Source: Sipunculus nudus
Taxonomy: Eukaryota; Annelida; Sipuncula; Golfingiida; Sipunculidae
Length of the DNA stretch: 64,000 nt
Direction: 5' to 3'
NCBI GenBank assembly: GCA_026874595.1
Contig: CM049309.1
Coordinates: 44,345,079-44,409,078 of the forward strand
Shown piece after piece: positions 45,001 through 60,000 of the stretch; the stretch's first letter is position 1, and each line of letters opens with the position of its first letter. A program made the translations under genes and the position numbers. The notes under the pieces were generated by a model. That model saw nothing but the letters and a program-made list of their open reading frames with translations, was not told the origin of the DNA and ran no database searches.

Positions 45001-48000
45001 TGAACTTATTAAATATGCATGGATGATGCGCATAATAGAACTCAGCGAGATAATCGTTTGTTAAGTTGTTATTGTAAGCTTCGTGAAAATCCAACAAAGC
45101 CCCGCTAAGTTATCAAGGTGACACTAATGTTAACGCACAAACAGACGGGCGTAAAAAAAAAAAAAGATCTAAAGCCTAAGTGAAACACCAGCAGAACACA
45201 CCCCCTTAAGCAGGATCAAACAGACAAACTTTTCAAAATTCATCATCCCTGTTTTCACCTATACTGTTTAAGCAAACATCAGCAAATGACACATACTGGA
45301 ACTGCATGCATCTTTAAGTATCATAGATCTGTAATGTAAATATCATTAGAATATAACATTCAGACATGATGGCAAGCACTGTTGAAACTCCAGGGTTAAA
45401 ATGGAAAATATTCAACGGAAAACACAAATTCATGAATTATAGTCTGCTGTCATGCAATATTTATCATTTCACAATCTTTTCTCTGTCAATCATCTGACAC
45501 AAAAACAACAACATCAGCAGAAAACACTGATCTATTTAATTTTAAATTTTGTACTTGAAATATTTTTACTTCCAAATAAAAATGAAAATCCTGAATTGCA
45601 TCACTCATTTATTTTGCATGATTTTCAGTTTTTATAAACAAAGAAAATGTTTCATGAGAACCTGTCATTGTAATACACTTGGATGTATGTGGACAGGGGC
45701 CTTGTCCTCAAATGAATGGTCAGGTATGATGTTGGTCAGGATCAGTTACGTAAGGACTAGTAGTGTGCCAATTAATCAATCAAATTGATGATTGGTTGAT
45801 TTTCTTTCCAAATCGATTAAATCAACTGAATTTTTGCTTAATTGATTGAAAACAATTAAGCAATTGTGTTGTAACTTTGGAATAGCTCCTCACAAAAACA
45901 CATATTGTCATCAAGTACACTGATGCTGACTTGTTTTTATATTATTAATATGAATGGGCCACATTTTTCAAGCACAATCGTATGCTGCCACCTGGTGGCT
46001 ACATGGTAAACAAGCTGCCATAAACAATAAATACAATGATCATTATCCATCATCATGCTGTACTCTTGATTTACTGCCACCTTTCACCTGGCTAAGTGAC
46101 CCTGTTCTCTGCGAGTCACTGTGCCTACTCCACAGATGGCTATATATAAGTTCTGGTGGTAAAGCATGCTGCCAAAACCAATAAAATGCTCATGCTAGGG
46201 TTATTTACAAAGGAATTTTCATCAAAATTTGATAACATAGTCACTGTGCCACTCCAAGTCTACATATATAATAATAATAAAATCCATGAAACTGTTTTTC
46301 AGATATCTTGTGGACACACATACAAAAAACTAACACACACACAAAATACACAAAGGGTTAACAATGACAGGATTTTATAGTTAACAGAAAATCACATCAA
46401 ATAAAGGCAACATGAAATGATCATATTTTTCACCATGACAACAAACATGTTTTCAAGGGGGGCAAAATCTGCCAACAAACTGTTAAATTTTCCTCTAAAT
46501 GAATTAAAAATTTATGAAGCATGAAAATTAGACAATAATGAACAGTCACAAAATCTCCTGAGCACGATAAATTTTTTAGGGAACCTAAATATTTTGGAAT
46601 ATTGTGTCACACAGGAAAAACTCACACCACAAATTCTAATAAGGAGAAGAGAACTAAATGATAAATCAGCCATAAAAATTAAAAGTGGATTGATATAATA
46701 ATATTAAAGATATCAGCATGCTTTAAATTAGACCAAGCTGGATGTCTATTTGTTCCACATACTAGCATTATCAGAATGCATGAGGAAGCCAGTATAAAAA
46801 GCTCATAGAGCCAGAGATCACTCTACTTACACATTAACCTCTTCAGTACTTTATAATGCACAGTTATTCTCAAGACAGGAGACTAAGACAGTACTCACAG
46901 TATGTTGAACTCGCTGAAGTCTGCATGGACGAGCTTACACTTCTGGTACATGTTCCGTGTCATGTGGATACACTGCAGGTACAGCTCACGAGCCTTTGAT
47001 TCTGATAGGTCCACATCCTTCAGCTTGGGGGCTGGCCTTATATGGTATAAAAAATTTAAAGTTGTATGATGTAAACTTAAATATCTATTAATAGGAATAA
47101 GCTACATGATACATCTTTGTCAGCTGTTTATTACAAGAGAGCCTTTCTTATGCTATATACTTCACAAAAGTGACAAAATATACTTATATACTGTATATTT
47201 ATACACAGTTTACATAGGCTGTTTTATGCTACTGGATATGAAATTCAAACAGATACTAATGGTTCATCCTGGTTTAATCTCAAGAAATGCAATTTAAATT
47301 AACAAGAGCACCGCAAATGATGCATTATACGCCCAGTGTGTATCTGGTGACCTCTGACTTTATTAATTATAGGCAAATTTTGCTGAGAATGTAATTCAGA
47401 TTAGAAACTCTATTGGTAAATTTTTATGATGAGTGTCATCAAAATCAGTCAGAAGTCACTATGGTGCCACCAAAGTCTGGTGACATCTGACCTCATTAAA
47501 TATGTGTGGATTTTGCTGGAAATCAAGCTTAGGCGAGGTATTATACTTATTAATATTTCTGGCAAGTATTATCAAAAGTCATCTTATTCCTTATAAGTTA
47601 TCACAGAGACACCACAAAGTAGCCTATTGACCTTTGACCTTTATAATTAAGTGTGGATTTTGCCCATAATCGAACTAGACTGAGATAATCTATTGGTTAG
47701 TAGTTATGGTGAGTTTCGTGATTATCCATCAACGCTTTGCTAAGTAATCGCAGTGACACTAAAAGTTAACGGACGGACAGACTGTGGGTATACCATAATA
47801 TGTCCCATCATAGACAGGCGTATTAAAACTTCATCAGAAAATTTTGACAAGATTCCACAGACACTGGCTCTTTGATAAAAATTTATGAAATTTCAAGGAA
47901 GAATTTCACAAGTTTAATAGCAACTGGTGCTTGATCTATGTAAAAGCCTGTGTTCATAGAATACACAAACAACAAAATATGTAATCAGTGATTTGCCAGG

Positions 48001-51000
48001 CATATGCATATTTTCAAACATTTTAACATCAATAATTCTGCCTGACATCTGAGGATTTCTAAATAGTTTTATGAAGGTATTTCATACTGCAACATACTCA
48101 AGGATAAAAAAAGGTACATATGAGCCTTACATATTTAAGAGTTTCATCATTTCTGTATGACACTGACAAAGTCTCTCACCAAAGCCATATTAAAGGAACA
48201 TTTTTAAATTAAAAATAAAATATGCTTTTTCTCAAAATAATTTTTAGCTGGATATTTCAATATATTTTATAATAAGTATTACAGTAAATTTTTCTTTAAC
48301 AAATACACTAAAACACTTTATATCCTGGCTGATAGCAAGAGAACAAGAAATAAAATAAAGTTATATATTTGAGAAGAAAAAAAATATTTTTCATAAAAAG
48401 AATTTATCTGTGGGTTGATTTGACTCAAGAGGGTACTAACCATCCATCTGCGCCAATAAAGCCCATGACCAGTACATGACTGCGGAGTATGACGGGCTCA
48501 GGACACGGTATACCACACTGGTGTATCCTAGTGTAATAAAAGTATTAGATAGTACAACACTGGCATACATATGGTATAATAATGGTGTATCCTGGCGTAA
48601 GTTACAGAGAATTGATTACATGTGTAAAGAGATCACAATTCCAGTGTATCCAAATGTAATTCATGTTCGTAACAAAGAGTACAGTACTGGTGTACAAATG
48701 GTAAAAAAATGGTGTATACTGGTGTAATTAAATCATGTTACCCAGAATGCATTACAAGTGTAAAGAGATCACAATTCCAATGTATCAAAGTGTAATTAAT
48801 GTTTGTTACAGACATACTGGTGTACAAATGGTATAATAATGGTATAACCTGTATGTAATTAATGTATGTTGCAGACAGTACAATACGGATGTACAGAAAG
48901 TGAAATGGTGGTATGTAACTCTATTAACCCATCCCATAATGTAACAGCCCAAAAAATGTGTGGCATCAGAGATGCCCAAGTACCCAAAGATGCATGGATG
49001 GATGATGCTGAAACAAGCAAATTTGTGGAATTTATGTCCTTCACTTCCACCTCTTGTTGTCTTTCATGCTTGCCCTGTCAATGTGTTTTAGTTTTTATGT
49101 TGGCCTGAAGATGTCTCGACATGTCACACTGGCTCTGTTTTAGTTTTCATGGTGCCCTGAAGATGTCTCCATATGTTATAATTTTGTTTGAGAAATAGGA
49201 CTAAAATTTGATCCTTTTGTTTGGAAGCTGTTGAGAATATATTTTCAGACAGAAACTCCAAAACCGATCCCAACCCAGGTATGCATGAGAGCGATCTGTA
49301 ACCCAAATTTGAATGAAATCTGATAATATTTATGAAAGTTATCCCACGGAAATGAAAACCTGACAACACAGACAGACAGAAAAACCCAAATCAATGTCCC
49401 CATTCCTTCCAAAGCAAGGGACAAAAATATTGTAGGTGGCACCACCAGTCATCTGTACAAGATAAGGCCATCCCAGATATATGGATATGCAAAATTTCAG
49501 ACCGATACTGTCAAACCACTCCTCAGATATGTGTGATTTTAAACAAAAACAGATCAAAAGATGAATGTCAGATGGAATTTATTGTGGGGCCATTAGTCTT
49601 TTGCATCAGAAAGCTGTCCAATATGGATAGACATGCAAAATGTCATGCTGTTACATTGAACAACTCATGAGATATGTTTGATTTTCACAATGAACAGATC
49701 TACAGATGGATGCCAGATGAAATTGATTGTAGGTGGCACAACCAGTCTTGTATGTACAAAATAAACCATTTTAAGATCTATGGACATGCAAAATATCCAG
49801 CTGACACTTTAAGCCACTCCTGAGATATATGCATGAATGTGTTCTACAAATATGTGGTTGTAGGTAGTGCCACCAGTCTTGTGTACATGAAAGCTACCCA
49901 AGATGATTTAACATGCAAAATTCAAGGCAGAAATACCCAACCAGTCGAGAAAACCAGACAGTAGGTGGTGCCATCTGTCTGTTCTGGGACAAATCTATCA
50001 AAGACAGATAAACATGCAATATTTCAAGCTGATACATCTATTCTCTCCTAAGATATATGCAATTTTCACAAAAAAACATATTTCTGGATGGACCCAATGT
50101 GAAAACAAATAAAACAAATTTCAGGCCAATGCATCAAACCACTCCTGACTTATGAATGATTTTCACCCAAAACAACTGCATGGATGGACACCATGCAAAA
50201 ATGATTGCATATTGTGCCACCAGTCTTGATTAAAAGATGGAGGTATCCGAGATCAATTGACATGCTCAATATCAGCCCAATACATTGAACCACTCCTGAG
50301 ACCTAAGCTATTATCACTAGAAAATGTTGCTCAGATTGACACTACCTGAAAATGATTGCATGTGGCACCACCAGTCTTTGTTAGGCACAAGTTAACATGC
50401 GACCCAATTAATATTAAGGGTTTCAAAAAAATGGATCTAAGGGTCTAAGCAGATTTCTTTATAAACAAACGCTGCTGCATCATAACATGGTGGAAACATA
50501 GTTTCCACAAAACTATCATTTCCCATAATTATATACCATGTATAAATAAGAAGAATATGAAGAAGGAATTGTAATTTTCTTTCAGTGTCTTTTACTTTAT
50601 CAAGTGTTTACTTAAACAGTGTGACTGTGGGCGAAAGGTACTCTTACATGATAAAATAGTCATCTTGACCAATCTTGGATAGTCCTATCATATTAACCGG
50701 AACAAATGGATAGTGGGATGTGATCTTACCTTGTTAGGTTTCTCATCTCTTTCTCTGCCCATGTTCTTACCATCTTTCTGGGATTGTGTTTACAATAGCC
50801 ATGGCGGAATCTGTCAAACAAGAAAAATAAATATCAATTATCCTTAACAGGCTGCCATATAAATATATGTTATAACAGAAAAACAGAGTAACCCCTTAAA
50901 GGCTTGGGATCAACCTACTGGAAGTTACAATCTTACTGATGCTTAAGGAACAGTTTTTTTTTTATAATCATGAATGAAATTTATGTTATTTTGCAGATAC

Positions 51001-54000
51001 TTACAACTAGAAACAAAACTGACAGGAATTTGTGTATTCACTCATGTTGGCCAGTTTGTCTATCTCTTAAATGGTGTAAAATATATCTGTAAAAGTTACC
51101 GACAGTTTTCCATTTAATTTCAAGAGAGATGGATCTTTATCTGTCCTGCATTCAGATGCAAACATACAATATATTTTTATCTTCGGCTATATACAGGTAA
51201 GGACTTCACTGATAATACTAATATGCAAATAAAAAGATAACTCCTGCCTTACAAAACATAAGCATATAGTTCAAAAACAAGGGTTAAACATTGAAACGTA
51301 TCACATGAAACACATTTAGAAATAGCACAAGCCATTAAGTTAATCTGAGAAGGGGAGTCCAGACTGGTTCAGTCAAGGAATAGGTGGTTCGGTATTTTAT
51401 GTTGCCAGTCCATTTAATTGTGGACAAGACCAGTCCAAGAAGTCTGGGTCGCACCTCTAATGACGTGTTAAAATTAAAGCTGTTCATTCACCTTCCTTTA
51501 TGAAAAAGAAGTTATATGATATCTGGCATCCTCTGTGTATATATTAATGATCTACAGGTAATTCTGGTTATGGAGAGTTCTTATAATGCCTTCATGAATG
51601 ATGTGTGAACTTGTTTATCAACAATGTGTTTGTAAACACAGCAATCTTGACAAATGGGAAAAACATTCAGCCTAAGGGGTTAGGTTGCATATATGTGGAG
51701 GTGAAAGATTGCTTGTTGCAAAACACCATTTGCAAAGCTCTGGCTTATCCAACTTGCTGCCAGTAGCCTTTGTTGTATTTGTTTTATGTTGGCAGTCCCC
51801 ACATATTATGAACACTGCCTGTGTGCAGTGATATCCACGATTTCTGGAATATTAATAAAAGCTCCAAGGGACACTTACCTGAATTCTCCTGTCACGTACT
51901 TGTCTCTGTCTTTGAATACGAGAATGGATGTCTTATACACCTGGAATAAAATAAAATTTTAGATCAGCACCACCATCTCTGTCATCGGTGTCATTTATTG
52001 ATTAACAAACATTATCACCATCAGTGATTGTCTACCTGAAATCTAGAAACCTGAAGTGCTCAATGAATTTTAATGATATTTTGAGGAAGGGCAGGTAATG
52101 GGTCTAGGTACAATTGGTTAAAGTTTGGGGCAGATCAGGAATATTTAAGGATGGATCTAGATGTAGATCCCCTAGGAGGAAAATCAAGATTAATTTACAA
52201 TTTACACAGGATATCACGAATGCCATTTCTCATGCAGACAGAGGAGAAAAATGAATGGCTGGCACAAGCGGAAGCCAGTTTGTGCAGGCAAACTTGATGG
52301 TTACCAAGGTTACATGTGCGTTTGGTTATTATAAATGGACTTTATGCACCTTGACTGCACGATCCAGGTTGGTTCTAGTGGTTGCGTGGTAAACATTGGC
52401 CTCCTTCCCTGTACTGATACAGCCATTGATTTCAGAGATAATCTGCCGACTCAGCAGTTTAAATAGGATCATCCTGGTCCTTGGATCCATAACTTGTTCT
52501 GCCGTAGCGCGATCAGATTTGTCTTTACCACGGTACCTGTATCACAGAAATAAAACATATCAATATAATCATAATCACCCATTTTCTTATAATGTGTATT
52601 TGATTTAGGATTTCAATTCATATACCACTTTCAAAAACTGACTTATACTTATAGAATGATAACTGTATATTTTCTTCTCAGATTATCCTTCCAATAATAT
52701 GAATATAAGAACTTTGAAAAGAATAATTTAATATATTGGGTAGTTGTTTCAAATTTTATAAACATAACTGAATTTTCACAGAATGACTGAGTTGAATATT
52801 AACCCATTATCACTTAATTCATCTATATTTTACAAACATAAGAATACTTATACATATATCAGGAAGACCTTTACTGTGGCCTTACCTGTCTGCTTCAGCC
52901 TTGCGTGTCATCTCTGACAGTTGATTGGCTGCAGAATTGGGAAGCTTTGGTCCTGCATATTTCTCTGTTAAAAAAGGCAAAGGCTATAAGTTCTATGGTG
53001 ATAAATTACAGACGTGTATTCATAGCTAGGTAAGCATTGACTAAAATGGTAGACATTATCTACTTTGCCTTCCTCTAACCAAATTAATTTTATATTTAAC
53101 TTATATACATGTATCTGACTGCAAGATTAAAATTTTCATTAAAATATTTTGCTGTGATCAATAAATGCTCTCTGCACTTTCTAACAACCTTGATTCATAA
53201 CCCTTTTCACAACATTCTCTAGGAATATTGTAGTTTTTCTCAACCTGATAAATGTTTTGTTTCAGATTTAACTTTTAAAGATAAAATATTAATAGTAACA
53301 AAATGATGAGAAATGTATTGAGTTAAAGGGATGTGAGCATGAGTGAAGAGATAACCTGTAACCCCTATATCAAGATAAGTGATCATAAGCAAGGGCATCA
53401 ATATGGGGGTGGGGGGGGGGGGGAAGGGGGGTATATATCACCCCCCCCACACACACATACACACACACACACTTTTTTGCAAGGGGGGGGATGGTCAATG
53501 TTATCAGGATGAATGAAGCTCAGGTTGGCTAAAATTATCCTGTTACTAATATATATTAGTATATATATTTATATATACACAAGATTTCAAAGCGCACAGG
53601 CTTCTTACCACCTGACAAGGGCAACTTACCACCTGACAAAGAAGCCTATGTGCTGCAAAAGCTTGTGTGTTAATAAACAAGTCTATCTTAAGAGATCACT
53701 CTTTCTCTTTACCTACATTTCCACTACAGACTAACAGGGCTATACCATTTATCATTACTATATATATATATACAGTATTTATACACATAGTGCATGTAAA
53801 TGTACACTGACCTACACAGATTTTGTTGACAAATTTTCCCATGGCCTTTTCCTGAGGCTGGAACTTCATTGCTGTCTGTTTTCTTCCCTGAGGGTTTGGC
53901 TGTTGAGCATTTGGCTGTAGACGAGGACAATAATTAATGCTATGATGATGAATGGATGTGTGTTGCAGTTTGACATGATTGACATCTGGTATGTGGTTAA

Positions 54001-57000
54001 GGTAGCAGAACTGGCAAAAAATCCCTACATCTAAAATAAATCCAAAATTTATTTTAAATTCACTATACTGACTTAAGGTGTATTACACTCCTCGAGCACC
54101 TCTGGCAAGTGAGAGGTCAGGACCTCTTACCAGGAGCTCCTTGAGCAATATGTTAATGAATGATACTGTTGAGATGATTTTTCCACTCGCAGAAGCCGAT
54201 AGATGAAGGATGCTGGGTGGGCATGACTCTATCTTTTTACACTTTTACGCAGGAGCAGTTCTTATTTTTCCACATTTGTTGTCCTGTTGCTTTAAAATTG
54301 AAAAGGTTTGTAGGTCGTCGTCTTCTTTTTTTTTTACTATAGACCTCATAAAGTTAACATTATTTAAAACTGGTAGAGTGTCCTTCTGATGGTATATGTA
54401 TGGTAGAAATTTTCATTTATTCATACATGATTCTGTAACAATTAAAAAAAAAACAAGGGACCCATGGGTCAAGGCGCTCATCTGAAGTTTGAAATTTTTA
54501 CCAAATGCAAAAATATGAAAATATTCTATTGTAATGTTTTTCATTAATATAAGCATATGAGAAGCTGAGAGGAAAGGGGCCCTCCTACTTGGTTATAGTA
54601 AAGTTCTAAATATATGATTGCAAACTAATACTCTGACAATACTGTCATGAAGAAAAACAGTAACAGTTTTGAGATACTGTGATGCATATGAAAAATTTAC
54701 AGATGGACAGGCAAGTGGAAAGAATGGACTAATACCTTTATTTCACTTTCAAGAGAATAATGCATTTAAGTTTATATATAAGACTATTTTTTTAGCATAT
54801 CCACTTTTTCCATTAATAGTTTTTATCTGATTCATTTTTTTATTTACAAGTTTTATAAATTTGTAATAAAAAAACTGAAAATATAAGTTAAAATATTAGA
54901 ATTCTAAGTTGCAATCATTATATATCCAGAGTGTAGCTCATATTGGGTCATATTATGCATACACATCTATTTTATTATTTTAAAATCACAAATGTTTAAA
55001 CTGAATTTAAAAGTAAATAATGCCACAACATGGTATCTACAAGATTATTCCTTGAATCTCTATTAACAAATTTTGCACATTGGAGTTTTTAGTACATGCT
55101 TAATTTTATTCACTGAAATGAAATAAAAGATTCAGTAAATTTGATAAAATAAAAACATCTTTTCAAATAAAGTATACACACTGTTGGTTGAATTAGGAAC
55201 AGACAATATCATTGTGCTAATTACTATCTCAGCTATAATTTATTACTTGAATTAATATTCAATTTCACATCTGGGGAAGTTTTTACTCTTCTGAAGTAAG
55301 GAATTACTTATCTGATGAACATTCACACTTTCATAGCAATACACCACTTTGTGGACACACTTAAATGTGCACTTAAATCATTGTAACCCTGGTGGTACAA
55401 TAAAAAATGTAAAATATAGCATAGCCAAGAATAAAATAAAATACAAAGATTATAACATTCATCTAGTTAATGCACGATCGGGGGGGGGGGGGGGGGAGTG
55501 CAGGGCAGAGGGGAAGCCTGCTAGTTGTGGCCAAGCTGAGCCAAGGCAAGCTGCCTGGGGTCGGTTACATAATGCAAGTGAAGGCTGTACTACCAGGTGG
55601 GCTAGATGTAAACAACACTTGACATGGTGTATGGAAACTTGAATAAAAGCTGCTCTTTTCAATCAATTCCTTTGAAATTTCAGATTTTAAAAGATTAAAT
55701 CCTTATGTATGTATGTTGTGAAAATTAAATCAACAGTGCTTACAGGGAAAAAACGTGCCATTGCCAAAGTTGGACAAAATTTAAGGTATTGATTTTTTAT
55801 TTATGCTAATAACTTGACAAATTTGCAAAATTAAGATCTAATTTTGGGTAAACAATTGAACCTTGATTAAATGAAGTTATATTCTTGAAAAAATGTCTCT
55901 CCAGCTTCAGCAATTCTTATGTTAGGTGAGTAAATATATTTCCTGATTTTTTAAAAATTGCATTATATTTTGGCCCATAACTTCAAAATAATACACAATA
56001 CTGACCTAATTTTTTGTATATTCATAGAAAATGTATGGAAGTATATGAATACTAAATATGATCAAAAACAGATCAGTGGTTTTGATATTAGGCAGCCTTG
56101 AAGTGTAACAATGGCTTTTTTAATGAAAACGGAGGTTTTTCCTTATTATCTCGAAGGAACAAGTCCTAATGACCCAATTTTCCGTACGGTAGGAGATTTT
56201 TGGGACATCTAATGGTATGCAAAGGTTTGGATTCATAGGTCCAATGGTTTTAAAATGTGCCCTGTTAACAGACGGACGCCCAGACGGATGGACGGACGAC
56301 AGACAAAGGACCACGACTATAGCTCAGATGACTTATAGTCAGCCGAGCTAAAAATTTAAAAGATACACTATTTTAAGCACCCAGTAACAGTGAGTCACTC
56401 TTTAGTGGACATAAAAAAATCTCAAAAACTTTCTTTTTTCTTTCCTCTACTGTGTTTCTTTTTGTTGAAAACTGAAATTTTAAATTTTTATTGAATCAAA
56501 ATTTAAAATTTCAGTTTTAAGATAGATAGAGAAATGATAGAGGAAAAATAAGCTTTCAAGGTATTTTCATGGAGTTTAATATTAGCCTACTAAAAATTGG
56601 AATGCTGTTACCCAGTGCTTAAAATAAGTTACTGTTTAAACTTTTTTTAAATTTTAAATGTTCAAATATCATATGAAAATGAATGAAAATGTAAAAAAAA
56701 ATATAGATACCATCAGAAAGAACACTGTATCAGATTAAAAACTAGATGTGGTCGGACAATGGTCCTCGGAGGGCCCCGCGTATCTGCTAGTGCTGGACTA
56801 GTTTACATATGGGTGAAAAATTAAGTTATATTTGAAAATATGACAAACAGAAACCGGTTTTTATCCATATGCATGAGGGAAAACAATCCTACTGGATCAA
56901 ATGATGTTAAAATTAAAGATAATATGTCTGAAATAATGTGTGCAATAGAAAATCACCAAATGTAGTCTGTTAGCCATATTTGATTTTGAGCAAGTCTGTA

Positions 57001-60000
57001 ATTCAGTTGGTCTGGAGCCCTCATAGGCACCAATGATCCCTGTGAATAGGGAAAGCTGCAGTAGGTTGATGTTGTGTTATCACGTGCAAAAGAAAATCAG
57101 TGATCAGGCTGTGGCAGCCATATTGGAATTCCAACAGGTCTGTAATTCAATAGGTCTGGAGCCCTTATAGGTAACAATCATCCCTTTGAATTTGGAAAAA
57201 TTGCAGTAGGTTTTTAGTTGAGTTATCGTGTGTGAAAGGAAATCAGCGATTGGGCTGTGGCAGCCATATTGGAATTCAAACAGGTCTGTAATTCAATAGG
57301 TCTGGAGCCCTTATAGGTACGGGAAAATTGCAGAAGGTTTTTGTTGAGTTATCATGCACGAAAGAAAATCAGTGACTGGGCTGTAGTGGCCATATTGGAA
57401 TTCCAACAGGTCTGTAATTCAATAGGTCTGGAGCCCTAATAGGTACCAATCATCCCTGTGAATATGGGAAAGCTGCAGTTTGTTGTTGTTGATTTATCGC
57501 GCATGAAAGAAAATCAGTGATCAGGCTGTGGCAGCCATATTGGAATTCCAACAGGTCTGTAATACAATAGGTCTGGAGCCCTTATAGGTAGCAATCATCC
57601 CTTTGAATTTGGAAAAATTGAAGTAGGTTTTTAGTTGAGTTATCGTGCGTGAAAGGAAATCAGCAATTGGGCTGTGGCGGCCATATTGGAATTCAAACAG
57701 GTCTGTAATTCAATAGGTCTGGAGCCCTTATAGGTACGGGAACATTGCAGCAGGTTTTTGTTGAGTTATCGTGCATGAAAGGAAATAAGTGACTGGGCTG
57801 TAGTGGCCATATTGGAATTCCAACAGGTCTGTAATTCAATAGGTCTGGAGCCCTAATAGGTACCAATCATCCCTGTGAATATGGAAAAGCTCCAGTTTGT
57901 TATTGTTGATTTATTGCACGCAAAAGAAAATCAGCTTTTGGGCTGTGGCAGCCAAATTGGAATTCTGAATTGTCTGAATCAATAGGTCTGGAGCCCTCAA
58001 AGGTACCAATCATCCCTGTGAATATGGGAAAGCTGCAGTTCGTTGTTGTTTAGTTATTGCGTGCGAAAGAAAATCAGAGATTGGGCTGTGGTGGCCATAT
58101 TTGAATTCCGACATGTCTGTAATTCAATAGGTCTGGAGCCCTCATAGGTACCAATCATCCCTGTGAATTTGGGAAAGCTGCAGTATGTTTTTGTTGAGTT
58201 ATCGCGCACGAAAGAAAATCAGCGATCGGGCTGTGGCGGCCATATTGGAATTCCGATAGGTCTGTAATTCAATAGGTCTGGAGCCCTCTTAGGTACCAAC
58301 CATCCCTGTGAATTTGGGAAAGCTGCAGTTTGTCGTTGTTGAGTTATCAAGCGCGAAAGAAAGTGTCACTGACGGAAGGACGGATGGACGGACTAACACA
58401 GTGATCACTATAGGGCACGGCTTGTCAAGCAGAGCCCTAATAATGAACACCTCATGGGTCTAATATGAATTTAAACAACTTTTTGACTGATTTTAGATAA
58501 AGGGGTTTTGCCAGTTCTGCTACTTTAAGTACACTGGGTGATTTCCTGCAGCTCATTCTTTCCCTAACTTAAGCTACAGTGTAACAATACTGATACACAG
58601 GCAATTTAAAAAATGTTTGCTGATAAAGGTAAAGATATGAAATGACAATTGTATCCCAGATGCAGATAGCATGAAGATGAACAGAAATAAGAACTGTTTT
58701 ATACAAATGCTTCCTTGTTTGTCTTTTCATTTTAAACTGGAAGTGCCTTGATTTAGAGTTTTAACAAAATATATCAATAATTCTTTGTGATAATCATGAT
58801 ATAAGCTCCTGCAATGCCAAATATGGAAAATATTGAGTATGACTAGATTGTATTAAAAGTTATTATATGGTCACTCAGAAAAATTATAACTGAAAAGTGA
58901 GAACACTGCATCTAGAAAAGTTGGTCACAACAGCCTAATCAATGGTTTTTCATGTTTGTTATACATATTCAAACCAACCTGCATAGAGTGGGTCATACTG
59001 GCATTATATCTCTTGGTGAAATCTGAAATAAAAAATTGCAACATGATAAAAACAAATATATGAAAAGCCAAGAAACCATCAAATACTACATCAGTGAATT
59101 TTAAGTGCACTCAAACGTTGTTTTACTTTAACCAAGTTTAACTGTCTGTGCATTAGAAAATAGCTAGAAATGATACGTTTTGCCCAGCATTTCCTGAAGA
59201 TCAATAAGCACACCAATTTTCATGACAATCCATCGAGGCTTAAGCTGTTCTATGAAATCCTGTTTTTAAATCACCTGTATTTAAACTGATGAGCATCACT
59301 ACTTTGGAAGTGCTAAAACTTTAGTTCATCTCTGAATACAGAAAATACAAGTTTGATACTCAGATTCTGTTCAACTTTTGCACGCCAACAGTCAAAGAGA
59401 TAATAGCCACATTATTACATGAGGCATATTATTCAATTTTTTTAAAATAAAACATTCTCAGATTCTGTTCAAAATTTGCAAGCCAACAATCAAAGAGACA
59501 TTTATTACACGAGGCATATTATAACACGAGGCATAATATTCAGATTTTATGAAATAACACAAAAATAGCAGCCACATCTGGATTTCAATTCCTTGCCTCC
59601 ACTTGCATCCTCCCAATCAAAGTCTTCATAATCTTCCTCATCCTCCTCATCTTCCTGCTCCCAGTCATCCTCCACAGCATCCTCCAGCTTCACCTCATTA
59701 ACTGTTCAATCAGTATACATGATTAGCAATAAAACTGTCAAAAGACCAGAATATGAGGCATTTATGCATCAACACAAGATTATTTCTGATAAATCATAAA
59801 TTTGGCAAAGGCAAGGTTTTATGCATGATATATGACTACTTTACATGGATTTCTAATGCACCAGAATAAGCTTCACAATCACACACATAATGGACAATAT
59901 GCATGCAGTGATTAAAGCCAAGATTCCATTGTGTACCTTGAAAACTCCTGTTTCACAAAATTCAAAGGTGGCCCTCAAATGAGAACATTCAAAGCATACA

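Noticed and set aside
48476-48727. Plus-strand open frame over exon 10
   Set aside because: Shadow of the RIOK1 exon and the adjacent tandem repeat.
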